Assembly: GCA_018697195.1 (NCBI GenBank)
Contig: CM031857.1
Location: forward strand, 66,254,607-66,318,606
DNA length: 64,000 nucleotides
Source: Certhia americana
Taxonomy: Eukaryota; Chordata; Aves; Passeriformes; Certhiidae
Direction: 5' to 3'
Shown in pieces: positions 15,426-27,519 of this stretch; positions within the stretch are counted from its first letter, which is position 1, and every line of letters begins with the position of its first letter. The notes beneath the pieces are model-generated. The model had not been told where the DNA came from. It searched no databases and saw only the letters and a list, made by a program, of their open reading frames with translations. The position numbers and the translations under genes are program-made.

Positions 15426-16896
15426 AAAAACGGGAGGAGGTGATGTAACAGGAGGAAGTATACAGGTTACAGGAGTAACATTAAACAGTTACTAATCTGG
15501 AGGATAGCAGGTTTAGTGTATGCTGCATCTTCTTATTCCACACTGAGTTCACAGGAATCCCTGTGACTGGACATTTTATTAGCGTGCTTTCCAAATCCAC
15601 TGATTTATTTCCAGAAGTGCTGTTTGCTTGCATGCTAATCTTAGTCTTTTTGTGTGAAGATGTTGCAGCCTGAACGCAGATAGATTTAAAAGTTTTGCAG
15701 TTCCAAAGTAAGTACACCTAATAAGGATTCAGCAGCAGCAGCCCTTTCACAGATGCTGAAACTTTCACTAAATTTACAGTGATGGCACAATAGAGTCCAT
15801 GACTTCGGGCCAAGATGCATCAGGCCAAATGCAGAGGAGCAGCTCTTTTCCCTACACGCTGCATAGTGCGCCAACAACCCACACTGAGGGGCTCTGCACA
15901 CTTAGGGAACCAAGCAGACCACTGAAGTACTATGATGCTGTGTGAGCCTGCCCTTACTATGCACCCTGGTGTCCCAAGAGCTCCTCCCTCTCTTCTGCCA
16001 GGGGGATTACAGCATCCTTCACATGCTGAGTGCACTGGGGACAGCCTGGGGAGGAGGCAGAATAGAGGAAGGTGAATTAGAAAAAATGACAAGGAAAAAC
16101 TACAGTGTTTATTACCAAATCCATCTACCAATACTAAAACAATGGCCACACAGTTCCCTGCACTCTGGGCAACCACATTCCATCCAGAACAAAGCATGCT
16201 GCTGGCGCCTCCAGAATATTAATAATAGCAAGGTATGTACTGCAGCGGGAGGGAGAACCACAAGGGGTAGTGCTCCACAGGCTGGCATAAGGAATGATCT
16301 GCTTCACGTTGCCTGCCAAAGGCACTGGGAAACTTGGCTTTACAGAGGCAGTGCAAAGACGCTTTTCTCCTGCCTGCAGGACTCTTGGGAGGGCTTTTGC
16401 CCAGACCAGGCTGTACTGTAACCAAATGCAGGTAGGAAGTATCCCTGCTCACCCTCCAGCTTCTTCAAGGGGTACTGCTGCTTCCTGATGGAAGAGTAAC
16501 CAAGATCCCTCACCACCCTACAGATAAAAGCTTCTGGTTCCATGACATCCTGCCACGTCCATGGGGCTTTTTAGAGGTCACTAGGTTCATGAGTGAGCAT
16601 CTTAAGAAAGAAATCACTCCCACTAGTCCCATAACCTGAAGGGAATCAAGAGTAACAATGGACGCTGCCAGAGGAACTGTTCAGGTTTGTCCAGGACTCA
16701 TTGCAAATGCAGGGATTATGATGGTCTCCCAAGACAGAGGAAAGAAGACAAAAATTCACAAAATGACAACAGAAACACCTCACTCCCTGCTAACAGCCTC
16801 TTGTACCAGAGGTTTTGGTAGGGGGCAAAAGCAGCAAACCAGCATGGAGAAAGGAAAGGACACAAGGGGGAAAAATATTGAGCTACCAGTGTCCAT

Positions 16897-16916
16897 TGCA
16901 CCATTGCAATGGTGCA
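16897..16916. repeat. Perfect 20-base palindrome
   Basis: TGCACCATTGCAATGGTGCA is its own reverse complement over 20 bases with no spacer, and the symmetry stops on both sides. It contains ATTGCAAT, a C/EBP-like core. No function is shown. Confidence 0.9.
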
Positions 16917-19900
16917 CCTTTTAGCATGGGGAGACATGTCCAATGGAAGTGTGTATTCATGAACAATCTGCTGCCAGTTGAGGTTTTGCAGCACTCATAG
17001 GTTTGCACACATGCAACATATCCCTGAGATGAAATGTATCCCCCACTTCCTCCCCATCAAACTGACAAACTGCAGAACAACACAAAGGAAAAACACTGCT
17101 GGCTTAGTCAAAAGGATGGCAGACAGATAGCTGCTAGAAGCATTACTAAATATGTTTATGTTTCATAACAGTTTGATCTCACTGCTGTTTGTGTTTCTGG
17201 TATGTGTACTGCAGGAACAGCCAGTCAAGGTGATGCTTTTGCTTTGCAGGTCTGCTGCAGCACTTCAGTTTCACCTGTGGAACTGATCCAGGCTTCCCAG
17301 GTCCCTGCTCCCCACAGCTTCCCCCTGCTGAGGGAATGTGCTGTGGTGCACTGAGGAAGCCCAGCTCCCTATGGAAGTACACAAAGAAAACTTAAACCTT
17401 GTCTACATGAAACCTTCAGCTTTCAAACTACTAGCAGTGAGTCCACAGTTAGAAGAAACAACGTGGCTTCCATATATACAGAACAGAAAGAATTTGAGAC
17501 ATAATCTATTTTTCAAAGGATTAAAGTTAATATCTGTCTATCTCAAAACATCAGTCTGTTTCACAAATACAAACATGCAGTTATGGTTTTCAGAGATGGA
17601 TTATCTCACATCACGGTACAAGCCAAGGGGCTAACCTAAGCCTTGGAGGTATGATTTAAAACTGGTTTTGCTAAGTCACTGTCATCTACTAAATGTAACT
17701 TCGTTTTCATAGGAAAAAATGAAAAAAAGGCCTTTAGGAGTTTTCTCTGAAAAAAATAGCTCATTGAGGCCATCCTGAGGGTTCCTGGAATTTTTTCACG
17801 TGTTCTAAAAATCATCCTTGTGAAGCCCTGAACAGTCATGTCTCTCCATCAGTGCTGCCCAGAGAATGCAGTGCTTGCATGGCTCCTGCTCCAGGTGCCC
17901 CCTGTTCTACAGCTTGAGATGGACCTTCCCAACCAGAGTTAACTCTCTGCCCAAATAATTTCCATGTGACTTTGCAAGCTACTTCTTGAGGAGAAAAGCT
18001 TAACTAAATTATCACCTCATTCCAAACTAGCTCCTATACAAATAAGAAGTCCCGGGAGCATAACATTGAAATTTATTGAAATGTTTGCTTTCTTGCACTG
18101 GTTGATGGAGTGCATATTACTTTACAGCAGCTAATACAATTTTGTCCCTGTTCCTTACAAAGGACCAGCCAGTTTCTCCCCAAGAGGGAGCACATCTCTG
18201 CACTTACACAGCCTATATTCTTCTAGGACTCTTTATTACCATTTTCCCTACAGCTGAGCTGTTCTGCACAGATTTTCTGCTCAGTATGAGGGGTTGGGGA
18301 GGGGGGCATTAATTATACAGCAAGATGGAGCAGGGCCAGGCAGCCCCTCTGGTGCACTGTCTCCTTCATGCACAGCCTTCTTCCTGCTGCTTTGCAGCTA
18401 CAAGGATCACCTGTTGGTCTTGGCACTTTCCCAAGCTGGGGCCTAGCAGAAATGACAGAATCAGCTAGAAATGAGAGCCAGCTCCTATTCCAGCAACCCA
18501 AATGAGGGAAATACAAAAACAGATGATGGCAACGTGAGAGCCAAGAGGGGGTGGGGTAGAGGGGATAGATAGAGAAGGGATGAATGTTGGACAAAAATCC
18601 CCAGAAGAAATAAAAAAAAAAACCAAAACAGAAAACCTGTAAAAACCACTAAAAGGAAGCTTTTTTCCTGCTGTTGTTCTCTTTTCATATTCATCACAGC
18701 AAAAACATTAGTAGAGTTTTCCTTCATCTGAACACCTGCCAATAGGGAAAACTAGCTACTTTGTTCCTGCTCCTGCTGGAGTTGTCAGATATTTCTGTCT
18801 CCCATATGAGAGATGTCAAAGGGATATTCAGGTACACTGAAGAAACAACCTATCTTTTTCAGGCCAGCTCCTCTCTGTACTGCACAGCGACACACAAGCT
18901 GTTCCAAGAGCTGTGTAAGGAATTCCCTTCTTCTACAACAGTGCTCAGCAAAACCCTTTACTTGATGTTTGGGTGAGATGCAATGTTGTGTAGCAGAAAG
19001 ATTAAACACTACACACCTCTCATTTTAGTCTTCTGGGCAGAAAAAGCAGGTAAGTAATCCAACAGAAAAGGTAACCATCACTATTTAAAACAGAAGAACG
19101 AATGCTGCCTTTTAAATGATAAAAATACAAGCTAACTGCATACCACATTTCCATATCCAGTTAGTTTCATATAAGCCCTTGAAATCCATATTTACTCAAA
19201 GCAGTAACCACCCTAACATCCAAGATCTCCCATCAAATTTTTCTGAACACTTAAGTTGAATGACACCATAAATATTTACTCTCTCCAATACCTTAAGAGG
19301 CTTTAAATGAACTTTTAACATTTTTTTACCCAATAATTTTTAGAAACCAAAACAATAAAAGCAGGAAAACCCCAATTCTTAAGAGGAAGTTTTTTTCCTC
19401 TCCAAAGCAATGGAATGGGTCCCCAGAGTTTCCTTCTTCCTGAGAAAACACTCTATGAATAATCAATGTAGAGTACAATTCCTCTACAAGCACCGAGCCT
19501 TCAAACACACCCTGCATTCAGCAGTCTCTGTGACTCTGGCCTTTAAGCTGTAACACCCTTTGCCTTTCTCTCCCTGGTTTCCCAAGCATTCTTTATTCTG
19601 TTCTTTCCAGCAACTAGGTAGGTAAGCAGAAGCAAAATTCGAGCAGCGGGAACAAGCTGGGGCTAATTTGCACCTTATGAATTATTCAGGTCCTCCTGAT
19701 TTCTGCACCTGCACTGAGGCAGGAAGCTTGTGAGGAACAGTCATTACTCTTCTCTTGGGTTTGCACAAGCTTGGTTACTGCTCAGACACTTTGTTCTGTA
19801 ACCAAGGGCTTCAGGTCTTGTATTAAGCAACAGAAATGGGAGAAAAAAAATAACTGCATGTTGTCAACCCCCCTCCCCCTGCCTCAAACCCAGGATAATC

Positions 19901-20088
19901 ATTCAACCCTGTTCTGAGACAAATGAATTGTAGGGTGTATCAGACTGATGCTGAATTTATCTTACATATGCTAATCCAGATCAGAGCATCAGATGAGAAA
20001 GAGCAAACGGGTGCTTGAGTTGGTCTTGTCAGACATTTACTCAGCTGCATTAAATTCCACATTTAAACTTCTCCCTAGCTCAGTAGGG

Positions 20089-20120
20089 AGTATTTCACGT
20101 GCATCAAGTATTTCACGTGC
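20089..20120. promoter_or_regulatory. Two tandem CACGTG E-boxes in a 14-base direct repeat
   Basis: AGTATTTCACGTGC occurs at 20089-20102 and again at 20107-20120, an 18-base period. Each copy carries a perfect CACGTG, the class bound by bHLH-zip factors such as USF or MYC/MAX. Use as a regulatory site is inference only. Confidence 0.35.
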
Positions 20121-20399
20121 TAACCTGATCATTAAGGCATCCTTCTCCCCAGATATACTACAAATAAATCCTCTGCCTGGCATTCTGGCTGACATTAAGG
20201 GGTGTTAACAGTTTAATACTATTGGAAAAGCCTATATTGTGCTTGCAACAGGGTGGATTTAACAAGCAAATATGTCTTTTTCACCTCTATCTACTATTAT
20301 CTTGGTAAACAGAATGTGACACCTAACTGCAATTCCAGATACAACCTATGAATCTGGACAGCCATTAGAATACTTGCAGAGAGCAGATACAAACCAATT

Positions 20400-21060
20400 A
20401 GCACTATGAACATTTTAAGATAATGATATGTTTTTGAGCTAATATGCTAAGGCAAACAGATCTAAAAGTATTATGCAAATTCAAAGCAGCAAACACCATC
20501 TTTACTCTATCTCATGTCCGCAGCTGCACTGAGTATCATTAGGTCTTGTCCTTTATTAACACTGCTGTTACCAACAAGTTCTCCAGTTAAAAGATCGTCT
20601 CATTAATCCCAAGCAGCTAAGCATCATGCTTTGATTGATTCACTAAAACAGATCTGTGGTAACTGATAATGAAACCTCTTTAATCCCCTCTTCCAAAAAA
20701 AAACCCGAGTCAAACACAAGTGTTAAGTATTCAGAAAGGTATAATCAATCCTTATCAAATCTTTGCTTTTCTTCTTTCTATGCCTAAAGAAGTTAATGCA
20801 TTTTCCTATCGATGCAGGACGTGTGATTGGTCCTGTGCTTCTCTTATCGCATTCCTATCCAACAATAGGTACTCGGCGCTTTTTTTTAAGGTATTTTAAT
20901 CGAGCATGTAAACACGTTTTATTCTTTGATGCTCTTTCATTCAGCATCATTAATCCCCAGCATGAAATCAATAGACTTAAAACATTTAATCACGTCAAAA
21001 CGCAACATACAAATCCACAAATGACTTCAGTTCATCACACACACTGAATAGCTTGCAAAT
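20400..21060. promoter_or_regulatory. Candidate conserved non-coding (enhancer-like) block
   Basis: An AT-rich stretch keeps an unusual number of CpGs for its surroundings (ATCGATGC, GGACGTGTG, TTATCGCA, CTCGGCGC, AATCGAGC, ACACGTTT, CACGTCAA). It also has many homeodomain-type ATTA/TAAT cores and an octamer-like ATGCAAAT near 20474. Such retention in otherwise CpG-poor intron is typical of constrained developmental enhancers. Constraint cannot be measured from one sequence. Confidence 0.35.
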
Positions 21061-21159
21061 TGGAAACTATGCCTTCTTTTTGCCTTGGGAATCAGCAAAC
21101 CCTAAGCTAGTCTTCCATTGAAGTAAACAGATCCTTTCTCCAAGAATCTGCCATTAGGC

Positions 21160-21175
21160 AAAAAAAAAAAAAAAA
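21160..21175. repeat. Poly(A) tract, 16 bases
   Basis: Sixteen consecutive A residues follow TTAGGC. A second 16-A run lies at 21472-21487. I see no retroposed body attached to either run. Confidence 0.9.
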
Positions 21176-22089
21176 GTTGATAAGCAGAACATGGGATTTT
21201 CTGTTTGCTCTGTCATCTTTTTTCATCCCTTGCAGTCTCACTGGCCTTATGAGAAACACTTGTTTTTTACTGCACTCTCTTGACAGTATGCATGTTTATA
21301 AAAAGTTTAAAAACAATTACTGTAACTGGGCTACAGAATGTACTGGAGGTGCAAGAGCAGGGAAAAACATCTTTGTGGTTGCTTATTTTCCCTTTTTAAC
21401 AGCACACATTGTCTCTCTGCTTGGATTGAATGCATAAGGGACAATAATCAGAGGCACGTTACAAAAAGAGGAAAAAAAAAAAAAAAAGAGAATAAGCTCA
21501 ACCTTATATATGAATATGATTTCCAAAGCCTGTAGGACACAGAAAGTGACAAGAATCTCTTTGATGGGGAAAAAGCTGTGGCTGAGATGAAAAAATGGCA
21601 GAAACAGGTGAACAGGGAAAAGGTATAGTCTAGGTAATGGAATAACATCTTTAATTCTACTACATTAAAAAGCACTGAAAGCTTGCTAATTTGAAAGAAG
21701 AAAATACAGTTTGGAAAGTGGTGAAGTGTGAAAATGCTGAAACCCTGATCTGAGAGACAGACACTCATAAGCCTGCCTAGGACCCCATGCCCACCCACAG
21801 TCCCATGCAGAGTCCTACACAGCTTCCCCCCAGAGCCATGAGGTCCTTCACTGTTAAACTGGAGCTTCTCTAGGTACCAACCACTAGGCACATGTTCACA
21901 CATACTCATTCTGGCAGCTGCCCATTTTCCACCTACAGGCAGACAGCCCTGTCTTGAACTTTGCCCGTGCCTTGTGAAGAAGCCCCAAAAAGCATGCAGA
22001 GTTCTGATGGTGGTGTCACTAGCAAGGTGTTGTACTGTAGCCCTGCAGTCAGGTAATTTCACCTGGAATATAAATATGTATTATGTTAT

Positions 22090-22111
22090 GGGGATATATA
22101 AATATATCCCC
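22090..22111. repeat. Short perfect hairpin, 9-base stem, 4-base loop
   Basis: GGGGATATA, loop TAAA, then TATATCCCC form a perfect inverted repeat. No terminator or RNA role is implied in this setting. Confidence 0.85.
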
Positions 22112-22766
22112 AGGAATAATCTTGCTATAAGGATACAGGGTCTTCTGCCTAAGTATCCATGGAAGTGAGGCTACTCCGTAATCAGGAATGCAAGACTCAC
22201 AAGGCTAAAAGGCTGGGCAGAAAAGGGGGATCCTGGCTCCATACTAGAAATCTGGACACTAAGCATTTAGAGGGGAACAGTGAAAGGTCTGTTTCAGTAT
22301 CCACAACTGTTTCTGGCACGATGTTGCTTCAGGGAATGGAGCTTACAGTGCCATTCTGTCCATGTTCAGGCAAGGATACAGGTTCTTCTTACACACTCCC
22401 CTTCTCCATCCTATAACTTCTGTGTTCATGTCTATACAACTGCCCATATTCAGCAAGAAGGGAGATCACACTCCACTGCTCCATCATATCTTATCTGATT
22501 AGGCCAGCACCAAGGAACCCAATGAGACCAGATTGTGCTCAGAACCTATACCTCAGGTGCTCCCACTCTGTTGACGAGATAGTTAGTGAAGCTCATGTGC
22601 AAAAGTGGCAGAATTGCTGTTGCTGCTGCCAGCTTGTTTGACATAAGAGTCATCTCTACTCCATTACAATCCAAAAAGAGCTACAGAGACTACCTATGAG
22701 GGAAAATAATGCTTTAATTTCCTACTGGTTCTCTAGACAGTCCATAATGATTGATCTGATGTAACT

Positions 22767-22801
22767 GGGCTGTATTCCCAGAGAAGAAGGGCTGTATTCC
22801 C
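22767..22801. repeat. Short direct repeat of GGGCTGTATTCCC
   Basis: The 13-base word occurs at 22767-22779 and 22789-22801 with a 22-base period. It is a small local duplication. Confidence 0.85.
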
Positions 22802-23320
22802 TAGGCCATCAGCAAAGTATACACCTAAACTAAATGGGTAAAGGCTCCTTTTTGGTTGTTCCTGGGACATGCAATTCCTTCTAGTGACTATAATGAGGAA
22901 TTCAAGTGCTTTTCCTCAGAGGTTAGATCAACATGCAAAGCTTAACCTTAATACACAGGTAGAAGTTTCATTTCACAGTGAGGCACAAGTGCTAATTACT
23001 CAAACATTAAAAAAGTTTTCTGAGAGTGTAACAGAGATACCAGTGCCTCTAGTGTAGCACAACATAGCCCCAGTCTAGCTGAGAGAGGGAATGAAAATTT
23101 CGTAGTAGGTATGACTAATCTGAACTTAACTGTAAGTATGCAGTGTAAGTGACCTCCTGATTTTGCAATTTTTCCCACTGAAAGTAATGTTTATGCACTG
23201 AGCTGCATGAAGAAAAATATGGGGATTAGGGAATTGCTTCAAATGCTTTGGCTATCCTAGATGCATTCATTTTTCATTACCTCATTTATGAAACAACACC
23301 CCAAAAACCACAACAAACTG

Positions 23321-23358
23321 AAAAAAAAAAAAAAAAAAAAGGAAAAAATAAAAAAACC
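23321..23358. repeat. A-rich simple repeat
   Basis: Twenty consecutive A residues (23321-23340) are followed by GGAAAAAATAAAAAAACC. It may mark the tail of an old retroposon, but I could not identify a body upstream. Confidence 0.85.
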
Positions 23359-23460
23359 TGAGGTAAAACTAAAATGTGAAATGAGGACATTCCAAATCCG
23401 GCAAAGAGAAGATCAAGCATTTTCTGCTGGCAGCGCTCTTAATTGCTGCCAGTTACTTCC

Positions 23461-23495
23461 TATTTATTATTATCATCATCATCATCATCATTATT
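23461..23495. repeat. TTA/TCA microsatellite
   Basis: TATTTATTATTA is followed by six to seven TCA units and returns to TTATTG. It is a trinucleotide run likely to vary in length between individuals. Confidence 0.9.
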
Positions 23496-26400
23496 GTTTA
23501 TCCTGTTTTTTAAAAATGATCCAGATCACCTCTGCAAATGTGTGGGGTTTTTTTTCTGTTTGACAGATGCTAGGTTCACTTTTGGCTGAAAGTAATCAAA
23601 GTTTAGACATAAGAAATATATTCCTTAAGGCCTGTGCTCTTCAGCTAATGATTTGGTCCTGGAGATGAATTGCAAGTACAGACTTGGGCCTTAATATTCT
23701 TACAAACTAATTGGAATGCTAACAAGTAAAGCAGTGTACTCTGCACTGCAGTGCTTGTTTTCTTTTGAGCTGGTGACAAATGAGAAGGACTGCTTCGAAT
23801 TAGTCTTACAAATGTCAGGAATACAACGGACACACAGGCGAATGTTCGTCTTTGAACAGAGGAGAGTCAAACTGAACTAAGGTGAAAATGGTGTCCAGCA
23901 GAGTAATTCAGATCAGGAAAGCCATCCAACTCCAAAGCAGCTTGACCTGAACACAGCCCCAGAGGCAGTGCCACAGCTGCCAGCTAGACAGTAGCCAAGA
24001 AGTTAGCAAAGGTGCAAGCCAAGAAGCCAGCCATGAACCCACATGCCAATGCAGGAAAGCTGTATTCCAGAATTTGGCATCTGGGTCCTCCAGCTGCCTA
24101 ACATCTCCCATCTGGTTGAGCCTGTGGACGAGGTGCTAAAAAGAAGATCGGGGAGATTATACAAGAGTGAAAGCAGTGCCCTTTGCAAGACAGAGAAGAT
24201 GAAGAGGTACATTGAGCCCCTAACATGAGAAACACACACATTATCACTTTGCTCCCAGTGGGTCAGAGGAAGCAGACTGGACAAAATGCTCTACATTTTA
24301 GAGGAAATGAAGAGCTAGATGTGCATGAACTGAGGTAACCGTCCCAGCCTCTGGCTATCCATAGAGATCAGAAGATGCAAATTTGTGTGGAACTGGTTTT
24401 GAGCAAAACTTACAACTTTTAGTAGATTTGATAACCCAGTAAGATAAAATAGAAAAAAAAAACCTATAAAAAATGTTTCTTCAAAACTTTGTGATCCACT
24501 CTGTTCCACCATCATCACAAAGAAATTGAAGTATCAAAGAATGTTTCTATACTTTCCTGACTGGAATATCATAATTTTGAGTGTAATTTTATGGAAAGAT
24601 AACTTTCTTGCAATTTAGTGGAAAAAGGTAAGTTTAGTAGTACAAAGTTGAAAAATACCCAGACCTGGGTAGGCATGAAATTTAATTCAAATGAAATATG
24701 TCCACTTATATAGCTGCATTTAATTGCAGTAGAATTCACTTCTGACAAGCAGTTGCTGTTCCCAAACTCCAACAGTGCCATACCCCAAGAAGCTGTGAGG
24801 AAGAGCTACACTGTCAGCAGTTTTAAGTGCACCATAAGAATTCATACTTTCAAATAATGCACTGACTTTAATGTCAATCTCACTGGTTTTATTTCCACAT
24901 TTCAATCTACAGGCAGGTCCACATGGCTTGACAGATGTGTCTTCTTGATCAACTTGCTTTTTTATTTTAAAAAGACATAAAAACACTACAGCTCTTTTCC
25001 AAATTTCTGTTTTTATTAGAACCTATTTGTCTTGCCAAATACTACCTTTCAGTCTCATCTCACTCCAGTCAGAGCTCACTAACTTTCAGCAGTGTAGAAC
25101 TGCTGCATGAAACGACTTATGCCATCTTCATCTACATCCAACCATGTTTTTTAGAGGGCCTCGTTAGTAGGATCTCATATTCATTCCTATGGTATGTAAA
25201 TACCACGAAAATGCATGAAGGATTTTTTAAACAAAATACTGACAACATAAACAAAGAGCAAAAATTAACAACATAAGTTTCCTTTTGAAAATGCTTCCTA
25301 CAGAATAGAAGGATATACAAAATATTATAGTTCATTATCGCAAGCTAAAGAAGCCTGCATTAAAAATTGTACCTGAAATATGCATATATTTTAGAAACAC
25401 AACATTTTGAGAGACTAGTAGGTTCTTCAGAATAATTTCTGATGTTGCACTGATAATACAATCAGATCAAAGAAAATTCTAAGGATTTTTAAAAATAAAT
25501 GTATTGTTCCAATTTCATAGCCAAAGAAACACTGAAAGATTTTTATTAGTTCTAACAGAGAAATTGCTCCTGCTGCTACTTCGAAAATATTTGAGCAATA
25601 AGATCCTGCAGAATTTTAATATAAATATAACAGTTGCAGTGTAATTAACTGCAAATTGGAGATAGGAGTAGTCTTGAGGAGTGACTTCTGTATTTGACTA
25701 CTCATTAGCAATTTGAAAGTGTAATCGCTCTTAAACATGCCTTCTTCCTAATTTTATTAAAAAGCTTAGCTGTACTTATAAATGTGAAGAATCTGATTTA
25801 TTCTGGAACATTTTTGCTTATACTGAATGTGTGAAGTTGTTTTTTCTTCTGTACTCCACAAACAGGGGGCACACAGGTCACTACAAGCAGATAAAGCAGT
25901 GAGCTGATAGGTTTACACTTGTCCCATAATAAACACGACTCCAAAGGAATCTTCTGAGGGGCACACAAAACAAACAAAAGAAGGGAGGAGGACAGGCAAG
26001 CAAGCAAGCGCACTAGGAGTGGACATTTCACTGCATACTATTTTAAAACCCATTAAGGAAACAGCCATGAATCCCACAAAAACAGGAACCCTACCAGTTT
26101 TGGTACATCCTTCTGATTTGACATCCTTTCTACCTGGGCAAGTGGGGTGAACTCCAAGGCCCTCATGGCATCACAACACTATCTGAAGTCTCCCAGACAC
26201 CCCCACACTGGATTGGCATGGAAACCCTGCATCCAAATACAGGGCATCTACTAGGCACATTCCACAGCAAGGTTTTAAAACGTTGCCCTCCTTGACATAA
26301 AAGCAAGGAGATGTCTGCAAAGAGCTCTTCCTACATTTTGCAGCTTTGCTTCATGGTAACCGGCAATGACCCGTTATAACATGAGCTGCATTGATGCACA

Positions 26401-26510
26401 TTAACTTTGTTACTCAATTTCAGCAGACTACTTTCAACACTTTCAACTATATTATTAAACATCAGACAAGATATTTTCTATTCTCGTATTTTTAAACACT
26501 GGGATTTACT

Positions 26511-26538
26511 AAAAAAAAAAAATAAGAAAAAAAAAAAA
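26511..26538. repeat. Interrupted poly(A) tract
   Basis: Twelve A residues, a TAAG interruption and twelve more A residues. No attached element was recognised. Confidence 0.85.
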
Positions 26539-26969
26539 TTACAGCTTTCCCACCACCCTCTGAGTCCCAAGATAAAATAAATGCAATTGCAAAACTCAAC
26601 TTCAGATCTTGCTTAGCCCCACATATCCCCCAGTCATGACATAAAGAGGGAAAGGAACCTGAAAAGCACTGCTACTAGACTTTATCAATAAAACAGAATA
26701 TTATATAATACACAATAAAATGCTTCATACCTGGAGTTGAAAAAACGAAAAGGGTTAACAGCTGACCTGGCACAGCCCCACATGCTCTCTCTGGAAATTG
26801 AACACAGACAATTAGGAATTTTAAGTTACCCCAAATAATCGAAGGGGACTTAGACAAGTTTGAGGAACACTTACTGCAAAGTAAGTAAGGCACATAGCCC
26901 CAGTGTGGAAGGCACTTTAGGATTTTCCTGTTCATTCAAAACTCTTCTGAAACTGAATTTGCTCTGTGG

Positions 26970-27200
26970 ATGTCCCATGTAATGATAAGTAGGTCATTAG
27001 GAGCTCTGGAATTAATTTTCGTGGGAGCAAAGTCAAAGTTTAAGGGCCCACATGTCACTCAATGGTAATTCTGGATCATATTTTCTTATTAAAAAAATAA
27101 TCAGCAACAAAGATATAAACTCTAATGAGAATCTACATTGCATGAAGAGGAAATGGTGGCTGCAATGAATGCCTGCTACCAGAATTCAGTAATATTATTC
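26970..27200. promoter_or_regulatory. Candidate conserved non-coding block
   Basis: Clustered TAAT/ATTA cores (GGAATTAATTTTCG, GGTAATTC, TAATCAGC, CTAATGAG), a GATA core and AT-rich but non-repetitive sequence resemble vertebrate enhancer elements. This is an impression from composition and motifs only. Confidence 0.25.
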
Positions 27201-27297
27201 CCAACAGAACACCAGAAAACTTAGGCTTTAATATTTTTATTTAGAACTGGGACTCCAGGGAAGATCTTCTGTACTCTATATAGAAGACATACTTCTA

Positions 27298-27320
27298 TAC
27301 TCAAAATACTATTTTGAGTA
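27298..27320. repeat. Perfect hairpin, 10-base stem, 3-base loop
   Basis: TACTCAAAAT, loop ACT, ATTTTGAGTA. Immediately before it, TATAGAAG and CTTCTATA, separated by ACATA, form another short perfect stem, so two hairpins abut. Confidence 0.85.
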
Positions 27321-27488
27321 ATGAACAACACAAATATACAGTGCCATAGCTGTACAAACTCCTATGCTGGTTGAGATTTGGACTATGTGAAATGTTCCTT
27401 TTCACCGACAAATTCTAATCTACTGCAAGTGTTTAAACAAGAAGCATTGTACAGATGTTTTTTGGAAAACGTTCCACCAAGTTAGAGG

Positions 27489-27519
27489 AAAAAAAAAAAG
27501 TAAAACTTTTTTTTTTTTT
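27489..27519. repeat. A/T hairpin with 12-base stem
   Basis: A run of eleven A residues then G, a TAAAA loop, C and a run of thirteen T residues make a perfect stem of twelve pairs. Such sequences are cruciform-prone and length-unstable. Confidence 0.8.

Larger units (their letters stand above)
15426..20399. other. Intron sequence with no recognised gene
   Basis: It includes a dense patch of overlapping open frames on both strands at 15.8-17.0 kb (up to 159 codons, 15942-16421 plus strand). That patch reflects moderate GC content rather than a gene, as no frame has recognisable domains. The palindrome at 16897-16916 and the twin E-boxes near 20.1 kb are listed separately. Confidence 0.55.
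21061..26969. other. Intron sequence with simple repeats, no recognised gene
   Basis: It holds poly(A) tracts, a TCA microsatellite and chance frames. The longest, 21448-22062 on the minus strand (204 codons), ends in a Phe/Ser-rich tail coded by a poly(A) run and has no recognisable domain. Confidence 0.55.

Noticed and set aside
15942..16421. 159-codon plus-strand open frame and its overlapping neighbours
   Set aside because: Several frames are open at once on both strands, which reflects local composition. No protein family is recognised.
21448..22062. 204-codon minus-strand open frame
   Set aside because: The longest open frame in the window, but Phe/Ser-rich, ending in codons from a poly(A) run, with no domain, homology or splice context.
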